A stretch of 6,777 bases of DNA from Lachnospiraceae bacterium (GTDB lineage: Bacteria; Bacillota_A; Clostridia; Lachnospirales; Lachnospiraceae), in the NCBI GenBank assembly GCA_009774655.1, contig VSOD01000233.1, positions 1-6,777 on the forward strand. Direction: 5' to 3'. The number at the start of each line of letters is the position of its first letter. The first letter of the stretch is position 1. Positions 1 through 6,513 of this stretch are shown here, piece by piece. A program made the position numbers and the translations under genes. The notes below the pieces were generated by a model. It was not told the DNA's origin. It saw only the letters and a list, made by a program, of their open reading frames with translations, and searched no databases.

Positions 1-366
1 GGCAGGCATTGGGGCAGCTTTTGTAATATAATCATTACCCAAATAAAAATAATGCTGATAAACTTATAATTGTGACAGCATTGGAAATTATTCAACAGGA
101 TATGCAATATTTGATAGGAATGCGAAGTAGATATAATATTCCAGTATATTACCAACAGTTTGATATGAATAAAAAAACATTGTCGAAAGAATATTGATCC
201 ATGAATGCTTATGCGAAAGTAAGGACTTAAAGTATACAGTTCAAAGAAAATTGTTTTGGCGGAACAAGATTGTGAGTAAAGAATCCAAAAACAGGTTGAG
301 AAATATGAGGGAGATTTAAAATGCGGCGGCAGTAATTGTAATGGAAATTTTACACGCCAACATGAT
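1..366. other. AT-rich decayed stretch with short ORF fragments, no intact gene
   Basis: No intact gene is supported here. Two short open stretches on the plus strand read like protein fragments. One, open from 27 to a TGA at 195-197, includes KLIIVTALEIIQQDMQYLIG. The other, open from about 167 to a TAA at 317-319, ends in a basic stretch containing KYTVQRKLFWRNKIVSKES. A third open piece at the left edge (AGIGAAFVI) stops at about 29-31 in another frame. The three lie in successive different frames, as expected if one gene decayed by small indels, but I do not recognise the family and cannot show that they were once joined. The AT content is clearly higher than in the genes after 1193. Confidence 0.4.
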
Positions 367-446
367 AGGAGGTGGGGTTAAATTTGGAAATGGAGGCAAA
401 TGGTATCATTCGACTGTATTTTATGTTTTATATGTTCATAACTTAA
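367..446 (+). pseudogene. Ribosome-binding site and truncated 5' end of an unidentified gene
   Basis: A strong Shine-Dalgarno sequence, AGGAGGTGG (367-375), stands before a TTG at 384 and an in-frame ATG at 390. The reading frame then gives MEANGIIRLYFMFYMFIT and stops at TAA 444-446. The peptide turns strongly hydrophobic and aromatic, like the first membrane segment of a membrane protein. Its stop lies at the point where transposase similarity on the opposite strand ends (about 444). The simplest reading is a gene whose 5' end was cut off by insertion or deletion of a mobile element. A small membrane peptide gene is the alternative. The family cannot be identified from so few residues. Confidence 0.3.
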
Positions 447-813
447 CAGTTCTGACACACCCTCAAATTTCTTCCAGAATTTTGAGACCATGGTGTCATC
501 TGTGCAAAGGAAGAACGGCTGTGATTTCAGATTTGCCAGAATCAGTTTCAGGGTAAGCCTGGCAGTAACATTCATAAAAACGGAGCAGTCCACTTTTGCA
601 TAGGAGCAGGTATAATAGGAAGCATTAAGCGGTTATGCGGGACAAAAAGTGTCTGTAGAAGGGGCGGATGGAATCTGCGAACTCCGTTACCAGTATGGCT
701 AAGGCAAGTAAAAATAGGCTTCGGCCACAGGCTTGGCAATGAGGAAAAATAAACAGAAAAATATCGAAAAAGCCTGCCATTATGTGTTTGTCGTTATATA
801 ATAAGGTTGTCAT
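441..813 (-). pseudogene. Decayed DDE transposase remnant (insertion sequence)
   Basis: On the minus strand one frame runs from 813 (a better start may be the ATG at 780, MAGFFDIF) to a stop at 625-627. It includes LALAILVTEFADSIRPFYRH. The protein then continues in another frame just past the stop, from about 629, with LNASYYTCSYAKVDCSVFMN, followed by LTLKLILANL and the segment FFLCTDDTMVSKFWKKFE. The hydrophobic strand followed by DDT and a basic K-x-x-KKFE segment matches the region around the first catalytic aspartate of IS4/IS701-like DDE transposases (Asp codons at 495-500). Similarity fades at about 444, so the rest of the catalytic domain is missing. A frameshift at about 627-632 plus the truncation make it non-functional. 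The family assignment rests on motif recall, not a database search. I could not identify terminal inverted repeats. A TATAAT on the minus strand (853-858) could have been its promoter -10. Confidence 0.5.
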
Positions 814-1192
814 ATGAAGTCACTTCTTTCGTGTATTTTGGTGCGCAAACTTATTATACACTTAAAGTGTCTCATACGGCATTTTGTCTAAAAGTTGTAA
901 AGCGCTGTAATATTAAGACAACTCAATATCCTCATAAATACAAAAGTCTCTGACAGCTTATGGAAACATATGCATTTCAGAGATTTTTTAATGCTTTTTT
1001 ACAGATGAAATGATTTTTCTTAACGCCGTAGGGTAATTTTTTATAGGAATTTACAGCGGAGTATGATACTATTATGTGGGCGTATGGTATAGTAAACGAC
1101 ATAACAAATATACAGAAACTTTTACAGAACCGAAGGCACAATTTCAGGGCAGCCTGTACGCACCGGATCAAAGCAATTATGGGAGTACAGAA
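814..1192. other. Intergenic region between the transposase remnant and the PTS gene
   Basis: No protein-coding gene is supported. The region contains a 13-base palindrome, ACACTT-A-AAGTGT (858-870), next to a minus-strand TATAAT (853-858), and a hairpin terminator (947-989, listed separately). A TATGAT (1062-1067) could be a -10 for the PTS gene but has no convincing -35 at the right distance. From 1067 the reading frame of the PTS gene is open, preceded by an in-frame TGA at 1064-1066. The 39 codons from GTG 1076 to 1192 have unlike composition and no PTS similarity, and they probably are not translated. No trace of an EIIB domain is visible in any plus frame. Confidence 0.5.
947..989 (+). 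terminator. Rho-independent terminator-like hairpin with U-tract
   Basis: TCTCTGA (947-953) pairs perfectly with TCAGAGA (977-983). Within the loop a second helix forms: GC (956-957) with GC (972-973) and TATG (959-962) with CATA (967-970), closed by a GAAA tetraloop (963-966). Six Ts follow at once (984-989), and another T-run at 995-1000. The orientation suits plus-strand transcripts. No intact plus-strand gene ends just upstream, so it either terminated a lost gene or acts as a leader attenuator before the PTS gene, which starts about 200 bases downstream. I saw no match to the BglG/LicT RAT antiterminator consensus overlapping it. Confidence 0.6.
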
Positions 1193-2284
1193 ATGGACAG
1201 GATAAAGAGACAATTTTCGGCACTATTCGATCATATAAGTGAATGTATGGCACCGATCATTCCGATCGTGCTGGCCGGCGGTATCTTCAAGATGATCGTG
1301 CTGCTGCTCGGTGCATTTCATATTTTATCCGGAACGACAGAGACGATTCTGTCTGCAATCGCCACGGCGCCGTTTTATTTTCTGCCGGTTCTGGTAGCTT
1401 ATTCTGCGGCAAAGCATTTTGAGACGGATCCTTTGATCGCGATCATAAGCGTCTGTGTGATGCTGCTTCCTGATTTTTCGGAGCTGATGGAGAGCGGTGA
1501 GAAAGTAACGTTTCTGGGCATTCCGGTAGTGCCGGCGACTTATGCTTACAGCGTGATACCGATTATTCTTTTGATTTACTGTACATCTCACATCGTGCGG
1601 GTATTAAAGCGGCTGATCCGGGAGAGCCTGCAGCCCTATTTTCTGGCGGCCTGTGCGATCCTGCTGACGTCTCTGCTGGGAATTCTGGTGATAGAGCCTG
1701 CGGTCAGTCTGATCAGCAATGCGCTGGCAGATGCATTGAACAATATGCAGGTAAAAGCGCCGGTAGTGGCATGGGGACTTTTCTGTGCGTTGACATTGCT
1801 GCTGGTCTCTACGGGTATGCACTGGATCTTTATGACGCTGGCGATCACACAGATTGGTCTTACGGGCGTGGATTACGGCATTATGGCGGCGCTTTTTGCC
1901 GCGAACATGTCGCTTGGCGGATGTGATCTGGGCGTGTGTGTGCGGTCGAAGCAGAAAGAGAAAAAGACGATGGCGGCCAGCGCCATGGTGACGGTATTGG
2001 TTACAGGTATTGCCGAACCGTCCATCTTCGGTATATGCTTTAAGGAGAAAACGCCGATGATCGGCAATGTTCTGGGCTGTATGATCGCCGGTATCGTGCA
2101 GGGAATCCTGACGGTGCACTGTTACATTTTTACTTTTGCAAGCATGTCGTCCATTTTGATGTTCTACAGTGTGGATGAGGCGGGAAATCTGGTGAAGGCG
2201 ATCATAATCGGAGTTGTCGCTTTTGTGGCCAGCTTTCTTATTACTCTTTTAGTATATCGGGATAAGGAAGAGAGACCGATATAA
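1193..2284 (+). CDS. PTS EIIC domain protein, glucose/beta-glucoside superfamily (stand-alone)
   Basis: This is the membrane (EIIC) component of a sugar phosphotransferase system, which binds the sugar and carries it across the membrane. The ATG at 1193 is chosen because GGGAG (1181-1185) lies 7 bases upstream; the open frame extends back to GTG 1076 but that part lacks similarity. The 363-residue product has about ten hydrophobic segments. Family marks include FYFLPVLVAYSAAKHF (61-76), GMHW (208-211) and GIAEPSIFG (272-280), whose Glu-Pro pair is the conserved GxxEP motif of PTS_EIIC (PF02378). BglF/ScrA-type permeases normally carry an N-terminal EIIB with a phosphorylated Cys and often a C-terminal EIIA; both are absent here. 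It must borrow EIIB/EIIA from other proteins, or be a degenerate or sensory relative. The substrate cannot be told. Confidence 0.85.
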   Translation: MDRIKRQFSALFDHISECMAPIIPIVLAGGIFKMIVLLLGAFHILSGTTETILSAIATAPFYFLPVLVAYSAAKHFETDPLIAIISVCVMLLPDFSELMESGEKVTFLGIPVVPATYAYSVIPIILLIYCTSHIVRVLKRLIRESLQPYFLAACAILLTSLLGILVIEPAVSLISNALADALNNMQVKAPVVAWGLFCALTLLLVSTGMHWIFMTLAITQIGLTGVDYGIMAALFAANMSLGGCDLGVCVRSKQKEKKTMAASAMVTVLVTGIAEPSIFGICFKEKTPMIGNVLGCMIAGIVQGILTVHCYIFTFASMSSILMFYSVDEAGNLVKAIIIGVVAFVASFLITLLVYRDKEERPI

Positions 2285-2327
2285 AGTACAGACGGGAAGA
2301 GGACACTATCTGCGGTGAGGGAATATA

Positions 2328-3515
2328 ATGAAAAAGATCATGTTTTTTGAGGGCGATATTGAGACACAGGGGTATTTTTCGAGGCAGATTGCCGAGGCAA
2401 TGCAGCAGCTTGGGCATGATGTTTTTATCTATGATCTGAGCAGCCCCTGGAGCAGCACGGAGAAATTTTTTCGTTTTTTTGAAAAAGGCAATACGGTGCT
2501 GATCAATTTTAATTTCCACGGCATGAGCGGAGAAGCCTTTTTTCTGGATGAAAATGACAGAATGATGTGGGACGCGCTTGACATACCGAGTTACAATATA
2601 GTTGTGGACCACCCGATGTACTACCATCATTTTCTGGAAAAAGTCCCGGCCAATTATCATCATATCAGTATAGACCGGAATCATGAAAAATATATGCGGC
2701 GGTTTTTTCCGGAGATTGTCAGAGGGCCGTATCTGCCGCTGGCGGGGACGGAGTTTTATCCGAATAAATCCAGGGTGCCGGTGACGTGCCGCAGATATGA
2801 TGTCATGATGGTCGGTAACTATTGCGTGCCGAAGACCTTTGAGCGGTTTATCACCAGAATTGATGATGAGTATACGGCCTTTTATTATGGAATGATCGAC
2901 GATCTGTTTGCCAACCCGCACAGAACGGTGGAAGAGGTGGCGGAGGCCCATTTGAGAGACGAACTGGGAGAAGTGCCGGAAGAGGAATTGAAAAAGACGA
3001 TGGCGGCGCTCACATTCATAGATTTGTATGTGCGGTATACGCTGCGGGGCAGGATTGTTCAGGAGCTGGTGGATGCGGGCATCAAGGTGCATGTATTCGG
3101 GGACGGATGGGACCAGCTGTCCTGCCGGCATGAGGAGAATCTGATCCTGATGAACAATCTGGATTCTGCAGGATGTTTAAAAAAGCTCTGTCAGGCGAAG
3201 ATTTCACTGAATGTGATGCCGTGGTTTAAGGACGGGGCCCATGACAGGATCTTTAATTCAATGTTGAACGGCGCCGTATGTTTGACGGACAGCAGCATAT
3301 ATTTGGACGGTATACTGCATGACAATGTGGATTGCAGTCTTTATTCCCTGAAAGAGATAGAGAAGCTGCCGGAAATCGCGGGGCAGCTGCTTATGGATCC
3401 GGACCGGATGCAGCAGATTGCGGACGAGGGATACCGTCTGGCCAAAGCCGGGCACACTTGGGCGCACAGGGCCGCGCAGCTGCATACACTGATAGAGAAT
3501 ACAGGAAATGAATAA
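2328..3515 (+). CDS. CgeB-like glycosyltransferase (DUF3880 / Glyco_trans_1_2 type)
   Basis: This is a predicted cytoplasmic GT-B-fold glycosyltransferase that would move a sugar from a nucleotide-sugar donor to an unknown acceptor. The N-terminal half starts with a Rossmann-like strand, MKKIMFFEGDIETQGYFSRQ, and resembles the DUF3880 domain often paired with this family; YDVMMVGNY (157-165) probably starts the second Rossmann half. The C-terminal part, about 290-385, fits the Glyco_trans_1_2 domain (PF13524), with KISLNVMPWFKDGAHDRIFN then MLNGAVCLTD, typical of CgeB-like enzymes in which HDR...NxMxxGA is near the donor site. No signal peptide or membrane segment is seen. The start ATG is preceded by GAGGG (2317-2321) with a 6-base spacer. 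It lies 43 bases after the PTS gene with no terminator between. The acceptor is unknown; spore, cell-wall, flagellar or capsule glycosylation are all possible. Confidence 0.75.
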   Translation: MKKIMFFEGDIETQGYFSRQIAEAMQQLGHDVFIYDLSSPWSSTEKFFRFFEKGNTVLINFNFHGMSGEAFFLDENDRMMWDALDIPSYNIVVDHPMYYHHFLEKVPANYHHISIDRNHEKYMRRFFPEIVRGPYLPLAGTEFYPNKSRVPVTCRRYDVMMVGNYCVPKTFERFITRIDDEYTAFYYGMIDDLFANPHRTVEEVAEAHLRDELGEVPEEELKKTMAALTFIDLYVRYTLRGRIVQELVDAGIKVHVFGDGWDQLSCRHEENLILMNNLDSAGCLKKLCQAKISLNVMPWFKDGAHDRIFNSMLNGAVCLTDSSIYLDGILHDNVDCSLYSLKEIEKLPEIAGQLLMDPDRMQQIADEGYRLAKAGHTWAHRAAQLHTLIENTGNE

Positions 3516-3562
3516 GAAGGTTCATGTAAAATGAGACAGGCTTGAAAGGAAGGATACTTTGT

Positions 3563-4105
3563 ATGGACTTTTTTGACAAACGGAGACAGAAGAGAAGAGA
3601 GCGTATTCAGAGATTGTACGAGAGGCAGAAAAGGCTCCGTGCGCTGCTGCGGGAGCATGGTTCGGACATTCTGAATTCGGAAAATTTCAAGGGGACGCGG
3701 CGGCATATCCAGCACGGCAATATGACGGTGTACAGCCATGTCATGAATGTGGCCAGGTACAGTCTTTTGCTGAATAAAAAGTTCCGGCTGGGCTGCAACA
3801 AGCACGATCTGATCAGAGGCGCTCTGCTGCACGATTATTTTCTCTATGACTGGCATGACAAGACGCAGATTCCGCAGCGGAAGCGGCTGCATGGATTCTG
3901 GCATCCGGGCATCGCGCTGCGCAATGCGGAGAAGGAGTATAAACTTACCGACAGGCAGCGGGAGATCATTCGGAAGCATATGTGGCCTCTGTCTGTTGTG
4001 CCGCCCACTTGCAGGGAGGCGTGGGTGGTGACCACTGCGGACAAATACTGCTCTTTGATGGAGACGATCGGGCTGCACAAGGGGCATGGCGCGAAAGCGT
4101 CCTGA
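3563..4105 (+). CDS. HD-domain metal-dependent phosphohydrolase family protein
   Basis: This 180-residue protein has the HD superfamily layout of metal-binding residues: H59 in YSHVMNVA, H90-D91 in GALLHDYFLYDW, further histidines at H114 (HGFWHP) and H139 (RKHMWPL), and D160 in TTADKYCS. Such proteins hydrolyse phosphate esters or nucleotides, but the substrate cannot be told from the sequence. The N-terminus (about 1-33) is very basic and probably forms a helix, so it could bind nucleic acid or membrane. The start ATG at 3563 is preferred over the TTG at 3542 because AAGGAAGG (3546-3553) lies 9 bases before it. The gene sits 47 bases after the glycosyltransferase and 22 bases before the preferred start of the decarboxylase, which suggests co-transcription. 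Confidence 0.8.
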   Translation: MDFFDKRRQKRRERIQRLYERQKRLRALLREHGSDILNSENFKGTRRHIQHGNMTVYSHVMNVARYSLLLNKKFRLGCNKHDLIRGALLHDYFLYDWHDKTQIPQRKRLHGFWHPGIALRNAEKEYKLTDRQREIIRKHMWPLSVVPPTCREAWVVTTADKYCSLMETIGLHKGHGAKAS

Positions 4106-4127
4106 CGGAAAAAGCGGGACAGACAGA

Positions 4128-5669
4128 ATGGATGAAAAGAGAAACGGGGCCGGGGCAGCGGCAAAAGAAAGCAGTTTGTATGCGCAGCTGTCCGCCTATT
4201 GCGGCAGCGATCATTATCCGTATCATATGCCGGGGCATAAGCGCAGCCGGGCAGCGGGCGGGATGGCGCAGTATTACGGGATCGATATCACGGAGATAGA
4301 CGGTTTTGATAACCTGCATCATGCGGAAGGGATTCTGCAAAAGGCCCAGCAGCGGGCCAACAGGCTGTATGGAGAAGAAGGGACGGAAACCTTTTTTCTG
4401 GTCAATGGGAGTACCTGCGGTGTACTGGCTTCTGTCATGACGGCTCTCAGGCGGGGCGGGGAAATTCTGATTGCGCGCAACTGCCATAAGTCGGTCTATC
4501 ATGCCGCGATTCTGCAGGAGCTTCGGCTTCATTATTATGAGCCGCCGGTACTTGAAGCGTATGGTATCTGCGGCGGTGTGGATGCGGAGGAAATAGAGCG
4601 CCTGCTCGGGGCATATCCGGACTGCGGGGCGGTTGTCATCACCTCCCCCACGTATGAGGGGATCCTATCCGATGTGCGGGCCGTGGCGGACGCGGTGCAC
4701 GCGCGGCATAAGATCCTGATCGTGGATGAGGCGCACGGTGCGCATCTTGGGCTGCATGAGTCTGTGCTGCCGGGAGCGGTGTCACAGGGGGCGGATCTGG
4801 TGATCCACAGCCTCCATAAAACATTGCCAGCCATGACGCAGACAGCGCTTCTCCACGTACAGGGAGAACGGGTTGACCGCGGCAGGCTGCGCAGATATCT
4901 GTCCATGCTGCAGTCCAGCAGTCCTTCCTATGTACTGATGGCCAGCATGGATTCCTGTATCCGCTATGTGGAAACTCATGGTGCGGAGCGTTTTGCATTT
5001 ATGAAGCGTCAATACCTGTCTTTTTGTAAAAAAGTGGCAGGCTGCCGTCATCTGGAAATCGGAAATGCGGCAAATGCAGGGCAGATGAGCCATATAGCAG
5101 GCTGGGATATGGGCAAGCTGCTGATCTGCGTGAAGAATGGGGTGCTGAACGGCCGGCAGTTATATGACCTGCTGCGGGAGGAATATCATCTGCAGATGGA
5201 GATGGCGGCGGAGCGTTATGTGCTGGCGATCATGACGATCATGGATACGGAGGAAGGCTGGCAGAGATTGGCTGCCGCATTGTTGGAGATTGATGATAGG
5301 ATAGAGACAGGGGCGGTCACGATCACTGCGCGGCGGACAGAGACTGGGTTGACGGCCGTGCATATACCGGAGAACAGGGCAGAGCAGCCCGTGCAGAAGA
5401 AAAAAGAATCGGAAGCGGAAGAAGCAGGACAGACGGCGGCCGAAGCCTATCTTGGAAAGCGGGAGGAAGTGCCGCTTGATGGTGCCGCGGGCAGAGTGGC
5501 AGCTGATTTTATCAATCTGTATCCGCCGGGGATACCGCTGATCGTACCGGGAGAAGTGGTGAGTGAAGCGCTGACAGAAGAGATCCGAAGATATATGTGC
5601 GCAGGGTTGCACTTGCAGGGTGTGACGGCGGAAGGGAAAATAGCGGTGACGCCGGACAGGTGCAGGTGA
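4128..5669 (+). CDS. PLP-dependent Orn/Lys/Arg decarboxylase family protein (YaaO/SpeA-like)
   Basis: This is a fold-type I PLP enzyme of the family that decarboxylates arginine, lysine or ornithine to polyamine precursors. In the 513-residue product, YPYHMPGHKR (30-39) is the family's N-terminal signature, VNGSTCGVLA (92-101) holds the cofactor phosphate, DEAHGAH (200-206) carries the Asp that pairs with the PLP ring nitrogen, and K231 in HSLHKTLPA is the Schiff-base lysine. After a charged linker (about 395-440) comes the C-terminal domain with the conserved YPPGIPLIVPGE (465-476). The length fits short Gram-positive forms lacking the receiver-like wing domain. An ATG at 4086 would overlap the HD gene by 20 bases, but its AAGGGG lies only 1 base away. 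ATG 4128, with CGGGA 8 bases upstream, matches the usual family N-terminus better. Substrate specificity cannot be assigned; arginine is common in relatives. Confidence 0.88.
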   Translation: MDEKRNGAGAAAKESSLYAQLSAYCGSDHYPYHMPGHKRSRAAGGMAQYYGIDITEIDGFDNLHHAEGILQKAQQRANRLYGEEGTETFFLVNGSTCGVLASVMTALRRGGEILIARNCHKSVYHAAILQELRLHYYEPPVLEAYGICGGVDAEEIERLLGAYPDCGAVVITSPTYEGILSDVRAVADAVHARHKILIVDEAHGAHLGLHESVLPGAVSQGADLVIHSLHKTLPAMTQTALLHVQGERVDRGRLRRYLSMLQSSSPSYVLMASMDSCIRYVETHGAERFAFMKRQYLSFCKKVAGCRHLEIGNAANAGQMSHIAGWDMGKLLICVKNGVLNGRQLYDLLREEYHLQMEMAAERYVLAIMTIMDTEEGWQRLAAALLEIDDRIETGAVTITARRTETGLTAVHIPENRAEQPVQKKKESEAEEAGQTAAEAYLGKREEVPLDGAAGRVAADFINLYPPGIPLIVPGEVVSEALTEEIRRYMCAGLHLQGVTAEGKIAVTPDRCR

Positions 5670-5712
5670 CTGCGGCAGTTTGGTTTTCGGTTACGGAATT
5701 TGCACGAATGAT

Positions 5713-5741
5713 TTGAAATTACGGCAAAAATGTGGCATTAT
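5713..5741 (+). promoter_or_regulatory. Sigma-A-type promoter with extended -10, upstream of the kinase gene
   Basis: TTGAAA (5713-5718) and CATTAT (5736-5741) are separated by exactly 17 bases, and TG lies one base before the -10 (5733-5734), forming an extended -10. Transcription would start near 5747-5749. This would give a leader of roughly 33 bases to the kinase ATG and make the kinase and YaaR genes their own transcription unit. No solid terminator is seen between the decarboxylase stop (5669) and this site, so read-through is also possible. Confidence 0.5.
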
Positions 5742-5780
5742 TAAAGGAGAGACAATTATCGGTAAAAGGTATTTGGCACT

Positions 5781-6368
5781 ATGGGAAAAATCGTATGCCT
5801 GATGGGCAGGAGCTCATCGGGAAAGGACACAATTTATAAAAAACTTTTGCAGCAGGATGAAGTGATCGTGGAAAATATTGTCCCATATACCACCAGGCCG
5901 ATCCGGGCCGGGGAGAAAGACGGGGTGGAGTATCATTTTACGGACGAAGAGGGCTTTCAGAAGCTGCTTGGAGCAGGCAGTGTGATCGAGGCCAGGGCCT
6001 ATCATACCCGTCTGGGATTATGGCGGTATTTTACAGTCGCGGATGAGAGAGTCGATCTGGAGCGGTGCTCTTACATGATGATCACTACACTGGAGGCATA
6101 TGAGCAGATACAGAAATTCTACGGTGCGGACAGGGTGCTGCCGGTTTTGATCGAGCTGGATGACGGTATTCGGCTGCAGCGGGCGCTGGATCGGGAGAAG
6201 GCGCAGGACCAGCCCAAATATGAGGAGATGTGCAGAAGATTTCTGGCAGATGCGGAGGATTTTTCAGAGGAGAGGATCAGGCAGGCGGGCATCGTAAAAA
6301 GGTTCTATAACAACGATCTGGAAGAGTGTCTGGAAGAAATAACCGGCTATCTAAAGGATAACATCTGA
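5781..6368 (+). CDS. Divergent guanylate-kinase-like nucleotide kinase
   Basis: This 195-residue P-loop kinase belongs to the guanylate kinase fold. The Walker A loop is GRSSSGKDT (9-17). VPYTTRPIRAGEKDGVEYHF (34-53) matches the GMP-binding segment, with R39, R42, E45 and Y51 in the expected places; E70 (VIEARAY) also fits. The next segment differs: the canonical YYGT/S, whose Tyr and Ser/Thr contact GMP, is replaced by YHTRLGLWRYFTV (74-86). The usual hydrophobic strand ending in Asp (as in LLDID) reads YMMITTLEAYEQ (98-109). Length is normal for Gmk. ATG 5781 follows AAAAGG (5764-5769) by 11 bases, and an in-frame TAA at 5763-5765 excludes an earlier start. It sits between a YaaO-like decarboxylase and YaaR, where B. 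subtilis has tmk. GMP kinase is the default name, but the acceptor could differ. Confidence 0.8.
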   Translation: MGKIVCLMGRSSSGKDTIYKKLLQQDEVIVENIVPYTTRPIRAGEKDGVEYHFTDEEGFQKLLGAGSVIEARAYHTRLGLWRYFTVADERVDLERCSYMMITTLEAYEQIQKFYGADRVLPVLIELDDGIRLQRALDREKAQDQPKYEEMCRRFLADAEDFSEERIRQAGIVKRFYNNDLEECLEEITGYLKDNI

Positions 6369-6513
6369 CTTCTGGGTAATAACGGTAACAGAGCAGCATC
6401 TTTTTAGACGGAAACACCAGTAAGAATACGACGCAAAGTGAAAGCAACGTCTGTAACAGAGCAGGACGGATTAAGGGAAATGGACAATATGGTAAGAGGG
6501 GGAGGCGGCCGGC
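6369..6513. other. Intergenic leader of yaaR with a 12-base direct repeat
   Basis: This 145-base gap has no gene. GTAACAGAGCAG occurs twice, at 6385-6396 and 6453-6464, 68 bases apart. No terminator with a U-tract follows the kinase gene and no convincing promoter is seen, so YaaR is probably on the same transcript as the kinase. The gap ends in a strong ribosome-binding site, GGGGGAGG (6498-6505). Confidence 0.4.

Noticed and set aside
858..870. Palindrome ACACTT-A-AAGTGT as an insertion-sequence end or operator
   Set aside because: No matching partner was found at the other side of the transposase remnant, and it is too short to assign alone.
895..910. Possible CcpA cre site (TTGTAAAGCGCTGTAA) upstream of the PTS gene
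   Set aside because: The AAAGCGCT core fits, but aligned to the full cre consensus at least four defined positions mismatch, including the outer TG and CA.
1076..1192. GTG start at 1076 for the PTS protein
   Set aside because: The extra 39 residues are hydrophilic, have no EIIC similarity and different composition, and the GTG lacks a clear Shine-Dalgarno, while ATG 1193 has a good one.
1604..2119. Long minus-strand open frame opposite the PTS gene
   Set aside because: Its composition (His, Arg and Gln rich) is typical of the antisense shadow of a coding gene, and the plus strand encodes a clear EIIC.
1960..3007. Exact 18-base repeat GAAAAAGACGATGGCGGC at 1960-1977 and 2990-3007
   Set aside because: Both copies encode KKTMAA in frame within unrelated proteins; shared codon preference and chance explain it better than a functional repeat.
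2241..3131. 296-codon minus-strand open frame opposite the glycosyltransferase
   Set aside because: It is an antisense shadow with no recognisable domain; the plus frame has a proper start, ribosome-binding site and family motifs.
5650..5700. Possible terminator after the decarboxylase (ACTG-CGG-CAGT followed by Ts)
   Set aside because: The stem is only four to five pairs and the T-run is broken by Gs, too weak to call.
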